Assembly: GCF_023973825.1 (NCBI RefSeq)
Contig: NC_090119.1
Coordinates: forward strand, 124,001-188,000
Direction of reading: 5' to 3'
Length of the DNA stretch: 64,000 bases
From: Plasmodium brasilianum
Lineage: Eukaryota > Apicomplexa > Aconoidasida > Haemosporida > Plasmodiidae
This document shows, piece by piece, positions 20,786-34,090 of the stretch. The translations under genes and the position numbers were made by a program. Within the stretch, counting starts at the first letter, position 1; every line of letters begins with the position of its first letter. The notes under the pieces are model-generated. The model saw only the letters and a program-made list of their open reading frames with translations. It made no database searches and was not told the origin of the DNA.

Positions 20786-22884
20786 ATGGAGTATGAAGCA
20801 AGGGAATTAGAGAAAAAGGCAGAGCAACTAAATAAAAAAGGTTTTCTATCGTCTTTTTTTGGAACGGATAATACGGATGAAATAATAAATTGTTACAGTT
20901 TAGCTGCGAATAAATATAAACTCTCTCACAAATGTAAAATGCATTTTTTTTTTTTTTTTTTTTTTAAATAAATGAAAATATGTTTAATCAGTATTGAAGC
21001 TTCAATTAGCAGCAAATATGTCTATTTCTTAATGCCTTCTAATTGTGACATATTAGTGCATTCTATGGGTTAAGGAGTTCGTGTGCACATGTACATACTC
21101 ACATACGTAAATACATACATATATATACCCAAGTATGTATATGTGCACGAACGCCTACACATACCCTTTTGATAATCTTTCTATCTGTAGGGAAAGAGGC
21201 AAGCTCTTGTATTTTAAAAAATGCGTTATTACATAAAAACAATAACGAGACCAGCTATTGCGCCAATGCATATTTGGAAGCAGGGAACATAGCCAAAAAA
21301 TACGATAAAATGGGTTACACATATGATACTATATAACATAGAACAACATAAAAGAACAAGACATTACACAGCATAACATGGCATAGCATAACATGACATG
21401 ACATGGCATAACATGACATTACTCAATATAACATGACATTACATAGCATAACATGACATGACATGACATGACATAACATAACATGACATGACATAACATG
21501 ACATGACATAACATGACATGACATAACATGACATGCCATTTTTGTTATGTATTATTAATTTTAATGGAGTATTATTTTATTTTATTTTATTTTTTAGAGG
21601 CCGTGAAATATATCGAAGAAGCCGTTAATATGTACGCAGCTATTGGCCGGTTTTCCAACTGCGGAAAATGCGAGAAAAATATTGCAGAGATATACGAAGA
21701 CTTATATGATTATAATAACGCATTGGAATATTACAAAAAAGCGGCTTATTATTTTGAAATGGACGAGTATTCAAAGTAATAAATTGAGCAGAACAAAATG
21801 ACAAAAAACGAATAGTCGAAAAATAGACGAAAAAAGTCGAAAAATAGACGAAAAAAGTAGAAAAACGGACGCAGAATTAATGAAACAATTCTGACATCCT
21901 CATGCGAAAATGCTTCACCCATGCATTACTCTCAAATGTGCCATTTTTATTTGCCTCTGTTAGGTCAATATATACCCAGTGCATTGTGAAATATGCCGAG
22001 TTAAATTCGCAGTATAATTACGAATATGAGGAAGCCATATCAGTTAAAAAAAAAATTATAAAAAATAGAATAAAAAATAGAATAAAAAATAGAATAAAAA
22101 ATAGAATAAAAAATAGAATAAAAAATAGAATAAAATATAAAATGAAATATAAAATAAAATATAAAATAAAATATATAAAATAAAAAATATAAAATAAAAT
22201 ATAAAATAAAAAATAAAGTAAAAAATAAAGTAAAAAATAAAGTAAAAAATGAAGTAAAAAATGAAGTAAAAAATAGAGTAAAAAATAAAGTAAAAAATAA
22301 AGTAAAAAATAAAGTAAAAAATAAAGTAAAAAATAAAGTAAAAAATAAAGTAAAAAACAAAGTAAAAAATAAAATGCACTTAAAAGTATTCCTATATACG
22401 AAGAATTATGCACACTATAAAAAAATGTACATGTACGTGTGCATGCTAATATGTATGCACATACATATATCCTTATGCATACACAAGACATACATATCTC
22501 TTTACCCACATATAGATATTCGAAAAGGAAGCGGAAAAGGCCCTGAAAAGTACACTGTTGCAGTATGGCGCTAGGGATTACTACATAAAAGCAGGAATTT
22601 TACATATTGTCACTGGAGATTTAGTTAATGCAAAAATTTCCATAGATAAATATTGTATGAACGATCCGCGTTTTTTAAATTCGAGAGAAAAGAAATTTTT
22701 GGATAATATTATGGAAGCAGTTACAGAACAGAATATAGAAGATTTTGAAGAAATTGTTCATGAATATGATCGAATAACCAAATTGGATAACTGGAAAATT
22801 CATTTTCTTTATAAAATAAAAGCAAAGTTAAGTGTTGAACCGAATGTTGAATTAACAGCAGATGGTGTCGTAGATTTAACTTAA
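20786..22884 (+). CDS. SNAP: Alpha-SNAP (soluble NSF attachment protein), five exons
   Basis: Alpha-SNAP recruits NSF to spent SNARE complexes so they can be taken apart for another round of membrane fusion. Exons 20786-20933, 21191-21313, 21598-21775, 21964-22042 and 22516-22884 join with matching phases to give 298 residues, the usual length for the family. The N-terminus MEYEARELEKKAEQLNKKG is followed by a Phe-containing loop (FLSSFFGTDN) like the membrane-contact loop of SNAPs. TPR-like helices follow: AANKYKLSHKWKEASSCI, CANAYLEAGNIAKKYDK, KYIEEAVNMYAAIGRFS, and ALEYYKKAAYYFEMDEYS. The last exon has LQYGARDYYIKAGILHI and the usual LDNWKIHFLYKIK near the end. Introns 2 and 4 are filled by tandem repeats. 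The start is the first ATG and fits the family. Confidence 0.94.
21366..21535. repeat. ACATGACATA repeat in SNAP intron 2
   Basis: Imperfect 5/10-bp tandem copies (ACATGACATAACATGACATG) filling most of the second intron. Confidence 0.9.
22050..22375. repeat. AAAATAGAATA and AAAATAAAGTA 11-bp repeats in SNAP intron 4
   Basis: Two adjacent 11-bp arrays, purine-rich on the plus strand, expand the fourth intron. The antisense Phe/Leu/Tyr-rich frames across it are artefacts. Confidence 0.92.
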
Positions 22885-22916
22885 TTTGGCTGTAAAAGGT
22901 ATAAGTGGTTAGAAAG

Positions 22917-22950
<34 letters not shown>

Positions 22951-23806
22951 ATGGGAAGGGGAAGAGGAAGAGGAGAAGTAGTAACAGATTTAGTAGTAGT
23001 AGTATAAGTAGTGGTAGTGGAAATTCACAATTTTATGCGCTTTCCCAGATTTAATAATAAGGCTTTAATTAATACACGAGCAAAGATTTATACATATATA
23101 TGTATAGTATATATATATATGTATAGTATATATATATATGTATAGTATATATATGTATATGTATAGTATATATATATATATATATATACACACATGTGTG
23201 TATGTAAATTTTTTTTTTTTAACTACGCATTATATGTTTTTTTTAAAAAATATTTCCAAAGTATTTCCTTTTGTTTTGAATTCATATTTTAAACTTATAA
23301 AAAATATATATCTTTTTTTTTTTTTTTTTTTTTTCTTCATTCAAAAACCTTTAAAAAACTTTTAATTAGTTTATAAATTAAACATATTTATAATATTCCT
23401 GCTCATTTGTCTTGAGAATTAACAGATAAAAAAACAAAAAAAATTACAAAAAATACAAAAAATACAATAAATACAAAAAATACAATAAATACAAAAAGTA
23501 CAAAAAGTACAATAAATACAAAAAATACAAAAAGTACAATAAATACAAAAAGTACAATAAATACGAAAAATGCAATAAATACAAAAAATGCAATAAATAC
23601 AAAAAATACAAAAAATACAAAAAAGCAATTAAAGAATGAAGGGATATACACTACAATCATATTGCACGATCATCGCATTTCTTACAAAAAAAAAAAAAAA
23701 ATATAAAATAATGCAAGTAACACAAATGACACAAATAAAGTTGGCTTAGAAAAAAATTACATAATGGGAAATCCGCATTTAACAACATATTCACCATTTT
23801 TGTAGT
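22885..23806. other. Convergent intergenic region with A-rich repeats
   Basis: Lies between the 3' ends of alpha-SNAP and the giant protein gene. It has a poly-A run (22917-22945), GTAGTAGTA/AGTGG-type DNA (22975-23020), a TATGTATAGTATATA repeat (about 23090-23190) and an AATACAAAAAGTACAATA array (about 23430-23625). I see no exon. Confidence 0.75.
23430..23625. repeat. AATACAAAAA/GTACAATAA imperfect repeat
   Basis: Roughly 20 imperfect 9-10-bp copies beyond the 3' end of the giant gene. Confidence 0.85.
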
Positions 23807-26800
23807 TTATACTTTTTCGAAGAACTCGTTCTGAGCATACATTTTCTCCTTTTCATTTTCCATATTATTCTTTTTCAACAATTCTAGGTATACCTGCTGC
23901 TGCTCTTTTATTTTTAAGAGACCTCGTTGTATAAGTATTTGCTCTTGTAACTTCTTTTTTAATTCTTCATTGTTTTCTTTACAATATCCTAATTGCTTCT
24001 CACTCTTGACCAAGTGTTCGTGTGAGTTGCTATTGTCATATCCATTCTTATCACAACCATTACGATCATGTCTGTTATCACAGCTGTTGTAATCAAAACT
24101 ACTGTCTTTGTCAATCCTGCGGTTACTCAAAACTGCATCAGACATTGTCTTTTCGTTGAGATCTTTCACAATTTTGTACGTGGCTCCTTTATGTTCATCC
24201 GCATAAGAATATTTATAATTGTAATCATCATTAATTATATCACTGTTTACAATTTTATTATGAGGAGGAAATTTTTCACTATTAAAATTTTTAGTCGATA
24301 TATCTGTGAATAGTATATTTTTTTCGTTTTCACCATTTACGTTCCTAGATGATGAAATGAAGCTTTCTTTTAATATTTTCATTTCATTACATCCACTTGC
24401 TTTATTATTTGAATTAGTTTGAAATGGACTTCTTTTCATATTATAATTAGAGTCATAATTTTCTACTACTCTTAAGCTATTTTTTGTATGCAATAATTCA
24501 GAGTCGTGTGACATTTTTTTGGATGACTGAGAGAATGAAAATATTTTACCTGAACTGTTGTTCAGGTAATTAAAAGCATTACTATTTTTATTCGAATTGT
24601 CAAAATCCATTGCACTTTCTGAGGGGCATATGCCTTTTTCAATTTTACCATGTAGTATACTGAGTGTTGTATTGCGATTGTCTGTTCCTGTTTCGCCTAT
24701 GCGTTTCCGATACTCAACGTTGCTGCTACTTCGGGGGTAACAATTTTTATGCGCTTCTTCTTCTTCTTCTTCTTCTTCATTCTCATATTCTTCATTATCT
24801 TCTTCTTCTTCTTCATTCTCATATTCTTCATTATCTTCTTCTTCTTCATCATCCTCGTTTTCTTCATCATTTTCTTCTTCTTCATCATTCTCATATTCTT
24901 CATTATCTTCTTCTTCTTCATCATCCTCGTCTTCTTCATCATTTTCTTCTTCATCATTTTCTTCTTCTTCATAATCTTCTTCTTTTTCATTATTCTCGTC
25001 TTTTTCATCATTTTCTTCTTCTTCTTCTTCATCATCCTCTTCTTCTACTTCTTCTTCTTCTTCTTCTTCATTATTCTCGTCTTTTTCATCATTTTCTTCT
25101 TCTTCTTCATCATCCTCTTCTTCTACTTCTTCTTCTTCATTATTCTCGTCTTTTTCATTATTCTCATCTTCACCTTCATCATCCTCGTCTTCTTCTTCTT
25201 CGTCTTCTTCATAATCTTCTTCTTCTTCATTATTTTCGTCTTCTTCATAATCTTCTTCTTCTTCATTATTCTCGTATTCTTCATCATCCTCGTCTTTTTC
25301 ATTATCCTCATCTTCACCCTCTTCATCATCTTCACCTTCTTCATCATCTTCACCTTCTTCATCATCTTCACCTTCTTCATCATCCTCGTCTTCCTTTTCA
25401 ACTTCTTCATCCTCATTTTCTACTTCTTCATCCTCATTTTCTACTTCTTCATCCTCATTTTCTACTTCTTCATCCTCATTTTCTACTTCTTCATCCTCAT
25501 TTTCAACTTCTTCATCCTCATTTTCAACTTCTTCATCCTCATTTTCAACTTCTTCATCCTCATTTTCAACTTCTTCATCCTCATTTTCTACTTCTATTTC
25601 CGTTTCCACCTCTTCCGCTTCTTCTTCATCTCCTTTTATTTGTAACTTTTCTATTTCCTCCTCTTTTCCCTCCTCATCATCCGTTTCTCTTTCCCCCTTC
25701 CCCTCTTCCTCCCCTCTTTTAACCTGCCTGTGTTCTTGAAAATATTTCAAATGAAATGGCGAGTTGCTCAAACAAGATAAACGTCCTTGAGATGTTTTAC
25801 CTTCTTCTATATGTCTATTCCATGAACTGTCGTTTACATCTACTTTGTTTCTTTTCTCGTATGGATTTACCAAGGTGTTAATTCTTTTTCGTTTGAGGAT
25901 GGAGTTATCTGTTAGTGTTTCTACAGCGAAGTCATAATTTTTGCAAATTTCTTCATTTTTGTAATTTTCTATATTTATCAGTTTGTTGTAATCCTTAAAA
26001 TTTTGATCAAATGGAGGAGTAGAATAATCCCCAATATATTTTATTTTATTTATATTATTTTTCATTTTCGAGCATTCAGAAGAGTTAATCTGATTATTAT
26101 GCACCAAGGCATGTTTACTAATAATTTGTTGTGTATGCAACTGCTTATTCGTACATACACTGAGTGGTATAACTTTTCCTTCATTTGTAAAATTATTGTT
26201 CATAAAAATATTTTGGTTGAACGGTTCTTCCATTTTATTTGATGCCATTTTACCCGATAAGTCAATGGACTTCCTCTCTGATATATCTGTTGAATATTGG
26301 TCTTGGTACGTTTCGACTCTACCTTTTTTTAGTTCTTCATAATTCAGATGTTTAGGAGTTACTTCATCATATTCATGTGTGGTTTCACTACGTTTATCCG
26401 CTTCTTGTCGAGTGATGCTACTTTTACGTACTTGTTGGATGCCACTACATCTGTCCGCTTCTTGTCGAGTGATGCTACTTTTACGTACTTGTTGGATGCC
26501 ACTACATCTGTCCGCTTCTTGTCGAGTGATGCTACTTTTACGTACTTGTTGGATGCCACTACATCTGTCCGCTTCTTGTCGAGTGATGCTACTTTTACGT
26601 ACTTGTTGGATGCCACTACATCTATCCACTTCCTGTCGAGCAGCATTTGCATCTATTGTAGTGACACTATTGTAGTAAAAATCTTTGCGTACATGATCAT
26701 TTTCCACATTATGGTTAGACGTATTTAACGAATTTCCACTTAAACATTTTTTCATTTCGTTTTGTTTATTTGTATTAATAAGTTTATCTTCTCTGTTACA

Positions 26801-29800
26801 ATAGTGTAAGCTATTTCTGGACACAAGTATTTCTTCTTTATCTTCGGAAATGCTTCTATTAACGTTAAAATTAAGAGGGTTGGTCTGTAAGAAATCCGTT
26901 TGATCGGGTTGAGCCCCTCCAGCTGCATGCCCATTAGAATTTTTGCTAATACTATGGTTATCATCACTGTTACAACTACTTCTGTTGCTATTGTAAGTGC
27001 TACCTCTTCTCTTGTCGTTATTGTAAGTACTACCTGTACGCCTATCGTTATTGTAAGTACTACATGTACTCCTATCGTTATTGTGAGTACTACCTGTACT
27101 CCTATCGTTATTGTGAGTACTACCTGTACTCCTATCGTTATTGTAAGTACTACCTCTACTCTTGTCATTATTGTGAGTACTACCTGTACTCCTATCGTTA
27201 TTGTAAGTACTACCTGTACTCCTATCGTTATTGTAAGTACTACCTGTACTCCTATCGTTATTGTGAGTACTACCTGTACTCTTGTCATTATTGTGAGTAC
27301 TACCTGTACTCCTATCGTTATTGTGAGTACTACCTGTACGCCTATCGTTATTGTAAGTACTACCTGTACTCCTATCGTTATTGTGAGTACTACCTGTACT
27401 CCTATCGTTATTGTAAGTACTACCTGTACGCCTATCGTTATTGTAAGTACTACCTGTACGCCTATCGTTATTGTAAGTACTACCTGTACTCCTATCGTTA
27501 TTGTGAGTACTACCTGTACTCCTATCGTTATTGTGAGTACTACCTGTACTCCTATCGTTATTGTAAGTACTACCTCTACTCTTGTCATTATTGTCACTGT
27601 TACTTCTACTCATGTCGTTATTGTAAGTACTACTTCTACTCCTGATTACATCGTTACCCACATCGTTTCCGTTCTTTACATAGGGTAACTCGTTCACGTG
27701 ATAAATGGCGCTTTCCTTGCTCAGAGGAATAGATGAAGGACTGTATGTATTTCTTTTTTCCGTTCCTTTTAAGTTTGAAAAAGGGAATGAAATGCCGATG
27801 TTGTTGTCCCGCTCCTGATGCCGCTCTTTTCTGTAGTTTATTCCCATTCCTTTTCCCTTAGTAGATGTGGTAAGATGAATACTATTATTTGGAGAGAATA
27901 TCGTATTATTTATGCCCAAAATGGTACTTTTACTTGTACCATTTTTCTGTTTATATCTTACAAAAGGAATTAATGAATGATGAAAGTTATGCCCTTGTGC
28001 GATGGGGATAATTTTTTTATTTGCTTCTTTAACGGCATTGTATGAATCATTTTTCCACGAATTCAGTTGAAGTGCGTTTCGATAATTTCCCGTTGAACAA
28101 ATAGGCGCATTACTACTTACCATTTTCGTTGTTCCATAATTTGAGCTGTGTCTAAACCAGTTCTGCCTCTCATTTTTGGTTCCCTCACGGTCGCTATTAA
28201 CACTGCTATTCGAATTGCTGTTTCTTATGACATTCGCATTATCACGTCTATCATTAACACTGCCATTTCTTCTACCATTACTATTATAACCTATTCCGAA
28301 AAAGCTTAAAATCATGCTAGCATAAGATTTTTTACAGTTATTCTTTTCTCCCGAGATGTTAGAAGTAGAATCTTTGCGTAAAACGTTTCCGCTCCTTTTA
28401 TGTACATTTGTAGAAGCAGCATTACAGATTCTCGAATTTTTTTCCGTTCCTCTGTAGATGTTCATGGTGTCCCTTCGATAATTTTTGCTACCATTTTTAT
28501 GATAGTTCGTATAACCCCGATTATTGCCATCGTCCCGATCATCTACATAACCCCGATCATTTCCATCATCCTGGTCATCCGCATAACCCCGATCATTTCC
28601 ATCATCCTGGTCATCCGCATAACCCCGATCATTTCCATCATCCTGGTCATCCGCATAACCCCGATCATTTCCATCATCCTGGTCATCCGCATAACCCCGA
28701 TCATTTGCATCATCCCGATCATCTGCATAACCCCGATCATCCGCATAACCCCGATCATTGTCATCTCCCGGATCGTCCTCATCACTCCTATCGTTCTTGT
28801 TGCCCAAACCTTCACCCCCTTTTTTATCTTCTCCCTTCCGCTCAGTTACAATATCATGCTTATGAGAAAACGCACAAACATTCAAACAGTTGTTCAGAGG
28901 ACTACTCTGTAAAATTTCATGCTTCATACCACAATTGAAATTTCTCATTCTCATACAATTTGAGGTTGTTCGATCACCTGCAAAATTTATATTATGACGT
29001 TTGAAATAATTGTATACATTTTGGAAAACTTTGTTTGTTACAAGATGACTAGGATGTTTGGTTAGTCCTTTCCCCGTGTTCGTAGAAGAAATGGTAATAT
29101 CTTTACCACTCGGGTAAGGTAAGTACTGATTTTCATTTGTATTTTTCACAAAATTGACATTGTTGAAGTATAATTCATTTGACGAGAAATTATTTGCATC
29201 AACCAGTTTTGTTTGTTGTCTATTGAACTCATTAATATCACTATCCGGTTTGTAAAGATTATAGTCACTTGTAAAGAAGCGTACCTTATTCTCTTTGTTA
29301 TCAATGAATGGTGGCTGATTTTTCATGTGAGAAGTAAATGATCGACGATCTTTGTTCTCTGTTCCTTGTTCTGTCAAAATGTTCAGAGCAGGGTCCTCTT
29401 TACTGCCATCCTCTTTTTTACCCTCATTTTTAGAAAAATATTTCATGTTAGAATCATCCAAGGGTGTATTACAATTACTAAGACTGTGTATGTATTTACT
29501 TTCTAAATTAAACCAATCTGTATTTCTTTTATGCACATTGTATACTTCATGAGTACCATTATGGACGTAACTCTTTTTTTTAGAAAAAGAATTGACATCA
29601 TTCGTAAGGAAAATATTGTTACATCTAACTATAGGAGAGCAGATAGGATTTCTTATATCAAAATGGTTCTTACTTATACAACTTGTGTTGGTAATTTGAC
29701 TACATTCTTTTGTTCCACCTTTAAGTGATATATCTTCATTCAATTCGTAAACTTCCTGTATTTCATAAGAGTTAAAATTTTTTCTGTTTTTATCTTGTAT

Positions 29801-32083
29801 CTGATCTAATTTTAGTTTCGGTATAGCTATTTTATTTTTTATCATTACAAAATCATTATGAAAGGCTGGAATGGAAGACGAATTCATTTTTTCCTTTTTT
29901 TTATGCTCCTCCTTTGTAAAGTGTGTGGGTAAAATGGGATAACTATAAGTTGTCGATCTTCTATTCATTTCATCTTCGTTTCCTTTATTTATTGAATATA
30001 CGTCATTGTTAAGCGGTACATCGTTAAGCGGTACATCGTTAAGCGGTACATCGTTAAGCGGTACGTCGTTAAGCGGTACATCGTTAAGCGGTACATCGTT
30101 AAGCGGTACATCGTTAAGCGGCACATAGTTCAGCAGTGCACCGTTGTGATGTGTCTTACACATATCGTCATATTGCTTCTTACACATATGATTGTTAATG
30201 TTTTCCTTACCATCCTCACTACTGTTATTATGACTATACGGTACTTCATCAATCCTTTTAGTTTTCATAGTGGGGTGCATATATGAATGCTCATCCTTAT
30301 ATGAATTGGGACCAGTGGTTAGACTACTCTGCTTCCTTGTATTTCCATATATACCTCTACTATGGTTAATATTGCTTGTATTAAATATTTTTTGACATTC
30401 ATTGTTTAAAATTTGTTTTTTGAAAATATGATTTCCTGACTTGTTTACATCTACAAATGAATTGTCATTATGATATGTCATCATGCGTTTGTACAAATCA
30501 TTTGTATTGTTTCCTGAGGATATGTTATACCCACTTATAGTACTCTGCTTTTTTAATCTTTTCACCTTCTCTGTTTTGCCAGAAGAGAATGGAGAGTACC
30601 CATCTATACGCGCTCTTGCGCGGTTTAGCGGTTTTATTTGGTTTTCCAAGTTGTCCTTAACTTCATCTGCTATATAGTCCGCTTGTTCGTCCAGCAATGC
30701 ATCCGCTTCTTCATCAGCCGGTACTTCGTCCCCTTTGGGTTCATCTCCTTTCCATAAAAGAACATTATTATGGATGCACATACTTTTTAAGCAAGAAATA
30801 TGTTCCGCTTCTTCCTCGCTTGATGTTGCTTTAAGCTTTTCTATGCATTCTTTTTTTCCCCTATTAACAAGGTCATCATTCCACTCCTCTTCAACGCAAT
30901 CTTGTTCATACGATTTTAAATTAGTGGTGCTTTTCTGTGAATTACCCATATGCGTATTCAAGCAGCCCATTCTGCTCTTTACACCAGTAAAAAAATTATG
31001 ATCGTTTTCTAGATGGTTATTACTATACCCATTGCTATAACTGTGTTGTCCTTCTTTCTCATTTTGATTTCCATTTTGGATTATATCATAATTACCTTGA
31101 CTTCTAAAAACATTTTTAACCCTTCTGTTATTCCCTTTTCTGAATGGGTTATTAATACTTATGTTATTACTATATTTTTCATTACCTGACTTGTTCAGGC
31201 TACATAAATTATCACATACATTTTGCTCATAATTATATGAGAAATTATTATTAAAAGTAGGACATTTGTTCGTATTTATATTTGCGCAGTCATTAGAGGT
31301 ATTGAGTTTTTTACTTTTACTAATTAAAAAATCATCTGGGATAAGTAAGAACTGCTCTTCCTTCGTATGTATGTATCCTTGTTGTGTTACAGGAAACTCG
31401 GAAGAATAAAATTGACTCTCTGTATATCCTATGGCTTTGTCTCGTTTAGGAACGTTTATTAGTATTTCAAAAATTTTGGGCGCATTTTCACCGCTATTTT
31501 TTCCTGACCCATTCTTACTATTACGATTGCTACTATAATTGCTACTATAATTACTACTTTCATTACTATTATCATTATTATTATCATTATTATTATCATT
31601 TCTGTTGTACTTTTCAGAATCTTCATAAGTTTTGTGGTCTCTGATTTTGTCTAACGGCATTTTATCTTCCTGTTGTAGGGAAGTCTTCGGCCTGTCAGTA
31701 ACCTTGACTAGCTGCTTCGTAACAACATGTGGACTTCTATTTCCATTTGGGCTGCTACTACCATGTGTACGCTTAACGAGATGAGTACTAGGGTAGATAT
31801 TAGAGGGACGAGGTTGATCCTCACTCATATTTTTTGCACATACCCGACGTGCACTATCGATATGCACATCCCATTTTTCCCCCCAGTTTTCCTTGTCGTT
31901 TACCCCTTCTCCTCTAAACACTTTAGCGTAGTAGTCATTACCGCAATAGAATCCCTTTTTGTAGTAGACATTGTAATCGTCCTCTAGATCGTCGTCTGAA
32001 AAAGTATCGGTCAAGTTGTCCACGTTATTGTAGTTTCCATTACAGTCTTCCTTTGACTCACTTTCATATAAAGTTCGTTCCTT

Positions 32084-32114
<31 letters not shown>

Positions 32115-34090
32115 TTACCCCCTTTCGCATTATTACAATGGGTATGTTTTGAGGGATATGTCATCGAACTATTCTTCCTTTTCAACTTTTGGAAATGAAC
32201 GTCTTTCGAGTTACTATAATTTCTTAAGTTTTTAATCCACGAGTAATTTTCATTTAATGAGTCTATATGATACAAATCGAACTTTTTATTTATTGAAAAT
32301 TCTTTTATATCTTCTACAGAATTATCTTTATTAAGTATGGATTCCCACAATCTGTCGAACACCATATCGTTATTTTCTTCTTCCATGTTATCGTTACTCT
32401 GAGCTTTATTCGACCAGTGTACCATACCAATACCACCAATACCACCAATACCACCAATACCACCAATACCACCAATACCACCAATACTGCTAATCGCGCT
32501 AACGTCTCCAATCCTGCTAAGCTGTTTTAATTTTTCCCTTGTAGTTTTGTTACATTCCGAAAAAGCTCTCCTTGAATTGCTAATAGTGGTACTCTTCTTA
32601 TTCTTCATGCTATTAGCTGCCTTTTCACTGTATCTTCTTTTCTGTAAATTTTTTTGAGCACTCAAAATTTTAATAAAGGAAGAAACAGTGTGCCTCTCGA
32701 AATTTGGAATGACCTTATTTGTATGTGGTTGAATTTCTTTTTTCAATTTAAAACATCCCTTTCCTAGAAAGTTTTGTCCTCTGCAAGTTTCATATACTAA
32801 TTCAGATATATTAGTAAAATTACACGTAGTTGATAATTTCTTTAAATTTTTATCATCTACATTTTTTGTCAAAAGGTTGTTATATTCCTTTGTGTCACGT
32901 CTGGTAGACAACTTATCATTCACTTTAGAATTTATGTTTTCAAATTTTTTTTTTAATTTTACAGGGGAGTTATTCATTGGTATATCTTTTGCTAATTTTA
33001 ATTGTGTGTTTTTCATATTCATATTTGAATTAGTCTTCTCCTTTTCCGATAAGCACCAAAAGGAGCTACGTTTCCCTTGCTCATTATTCGGGTGTTCCTT
33101 ATCGTTATCATAGAAATAGAGGCACCTGCCCTTCCCACCGCTGTTCATACGGTTGTTGTTATTACGTCCATCATTGCTATTACATATACTATTATTATTA
33201 CTATTACATCTACCAGTACTATTACATCTACCAGTACTATTACATCTACCAGTACTATTACATCTACCATTACTATTACTTCCACTACTATTCCTATTAT
33301 TTTGAGGACTATTGTCATAGAACTGACCCTTATAATTCACTATTCGCGGCGGGTTCACGTTTTTCCCTTGTCTTAGTTTGTTCTCTTCACGTAGTCTACT
33401 AATCTTCGTCATTCTTTTTCTATTCCCTCCACTGATTACAAATGGTTGTTCTTCAATGTAAGGGACAGGATGTTCCTTTTCAATTTCCCCTTTTGCATCT
33501 TCAACAAAGGTAACACTATTTTTCGTATTTACAAAATTAGACAAAGCATTATACTGTTTTGCTGTTCCTTTGGTAAATGTAATATGCCTATCCTTAAAAA
33601 TGATTTCACTGTTTTTCTTTTTTTTTCTATCTGGTACAGTATGTGAACGAATAGTTTTATTTGAATCCTGTTTTGTATGTATACTCTTTCTATGTACTAC
33701 TTTTTCATTTGTGCTACCATTACATGATTTTTGTTTTAAATTTTTTATATACTCCTTTTTTCTTAACACTAATTCATCAGCTGATTTTTGATAAATATAA
33801 GGAACATTGCTCCAATTTTTACATTTTCGAATTTTTTCAATTTTATCAATTTCCACTTTTAGTAGATATGTTGCTGCTGAAAGAGGTATATTGTTCAGTC
33901 CTTGTATTTCTTTTATCAATTTTTGACAATTTAAAAAATTATTAATTAACGTATTTCTCTGTACCATATCTATGTTGTCCTTACTACTATACTTTGTTGA
34001 TATACAACTTTTCGCTCTTTGTTTCTTTTCCTCTTTTAGGATGTCCCTTTTATTTTTAACTAACTCGACTATATTATTATGTAGACTCAT
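23807..34090 (-). CDS. Giant repeat-rich protein of 3,427 residues, unknown function
   Basis: A single uninterrupted frame from ATG 34090. I recognise no catalytic or named domain. The N-terminal 150 residues (MSLHNNIVELVKNKRDILKE) look helical and ordered, with an evenly mixed sequence that may be the conserved part. Most of the rest is Asn/Lys/Ser-rich and disordered. Embedded tandem arrays, in order, are Gly-Ile (about 534-559), PLNDV (about 1324-1361), RGYADDQDDGND (about 1777-1854), RSTGSTYNND (about 2150-2367), a 19-residue RQEADRCSGIQQVRKSS-type unit (about 2484-2566), and VENEDEE passing into about 280 acidic residues (about 2827-3114). The final 65 residues form a likely coiled coil (ELKKKLQEQILIQRGLLKI). 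There is no signal peptide or membrane span. It lies between alpha-SNAP and SSB; I recall an unnamed large gene at this place in P. falciparum. Confidence 0.88.
24750..25610 (-). repeat. Acidic (Glu/Asp) codon repeats in the giant protein
   Basis: GAA/GAT-rich tandem units. The 3' half (25395-25610) is a clean 21-bp VENEDEE array. The antisense strand shows long Phe/Ile and His/Leu frames that are by-products. Confidence 0.93.
26395..26640 (-). repeat. 57-bp repeat (19-residue unit), about four copies
   Basis: Nearly identical units encoding RQEADRCSGIQQVRKSSIT; the first copy has a Val variant. The Cys in each unit is unusual for low-complexity protein in this lineage. Confidence 0.95.
26990..27640 (-). 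repeat. 30-bp repeat (RSTGSTYNND), about 21 copies
   Basis: A decapeptide array with alternation between GSTH and GSTY units and few other changes. Because 30 is a multiple of three, all six frames remain open. Confidence 0.96.
28530..28760 (-). repeat. 36-bp repeat (RGYADDQDDGND), about six copies
   Basis: A twelve-residue unit with diverged copies at both ends. Confidence 0.94.
30010..30122 (-). repeat. 15-bp repeat (PLNDV), about eight copies
   Basis: Almost perfect pentapeptide array in the giant protein. Confidence 0.95.
32415..32490 (-). repeat. 9-bp repeat (Gly-Gly-Ile) in the giant protein
   Basis: Seven or eight copies of a GGTATTGGT-type unit, likely a flexible Gly-rich linker. 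Confidence 0.93.
33195..33275 (-). repeat. 18-bp repeat (GRCNST) near the N-terminal third
   Basis: Four or so copies of a GRCNST/GRCNSN unit within Asn/Ser-rich sequence. Confidence 0.9.

Noticed and set aside
22018..22509. Minus-strand Phe/Leu/Tyr-rich frames up to 163 codons
   Set aside because: Antisense of the 11-bp repeats inside SNAP intron 4.
24664..25722. Plus-strand frames rich in His/Leu or Phe/Ile (up to 352 codons)
   Set aside because: Antisense of the Glu/Asp repeat in the giant protein; no start context, splice sites or balanced composition.
26395..27640. CRISPR-like regular repeats
   Set aside because: Copies are contiguous with no unique spacers, and they lie in a eukaryotic coding exon in frame.
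26752..27688. Long frames on both strands over the 30-bp array
   Set aside because: The unit length is a multiple of three without stops in any frame. The gene frame is fixed by the flanking non-repeat sequence.
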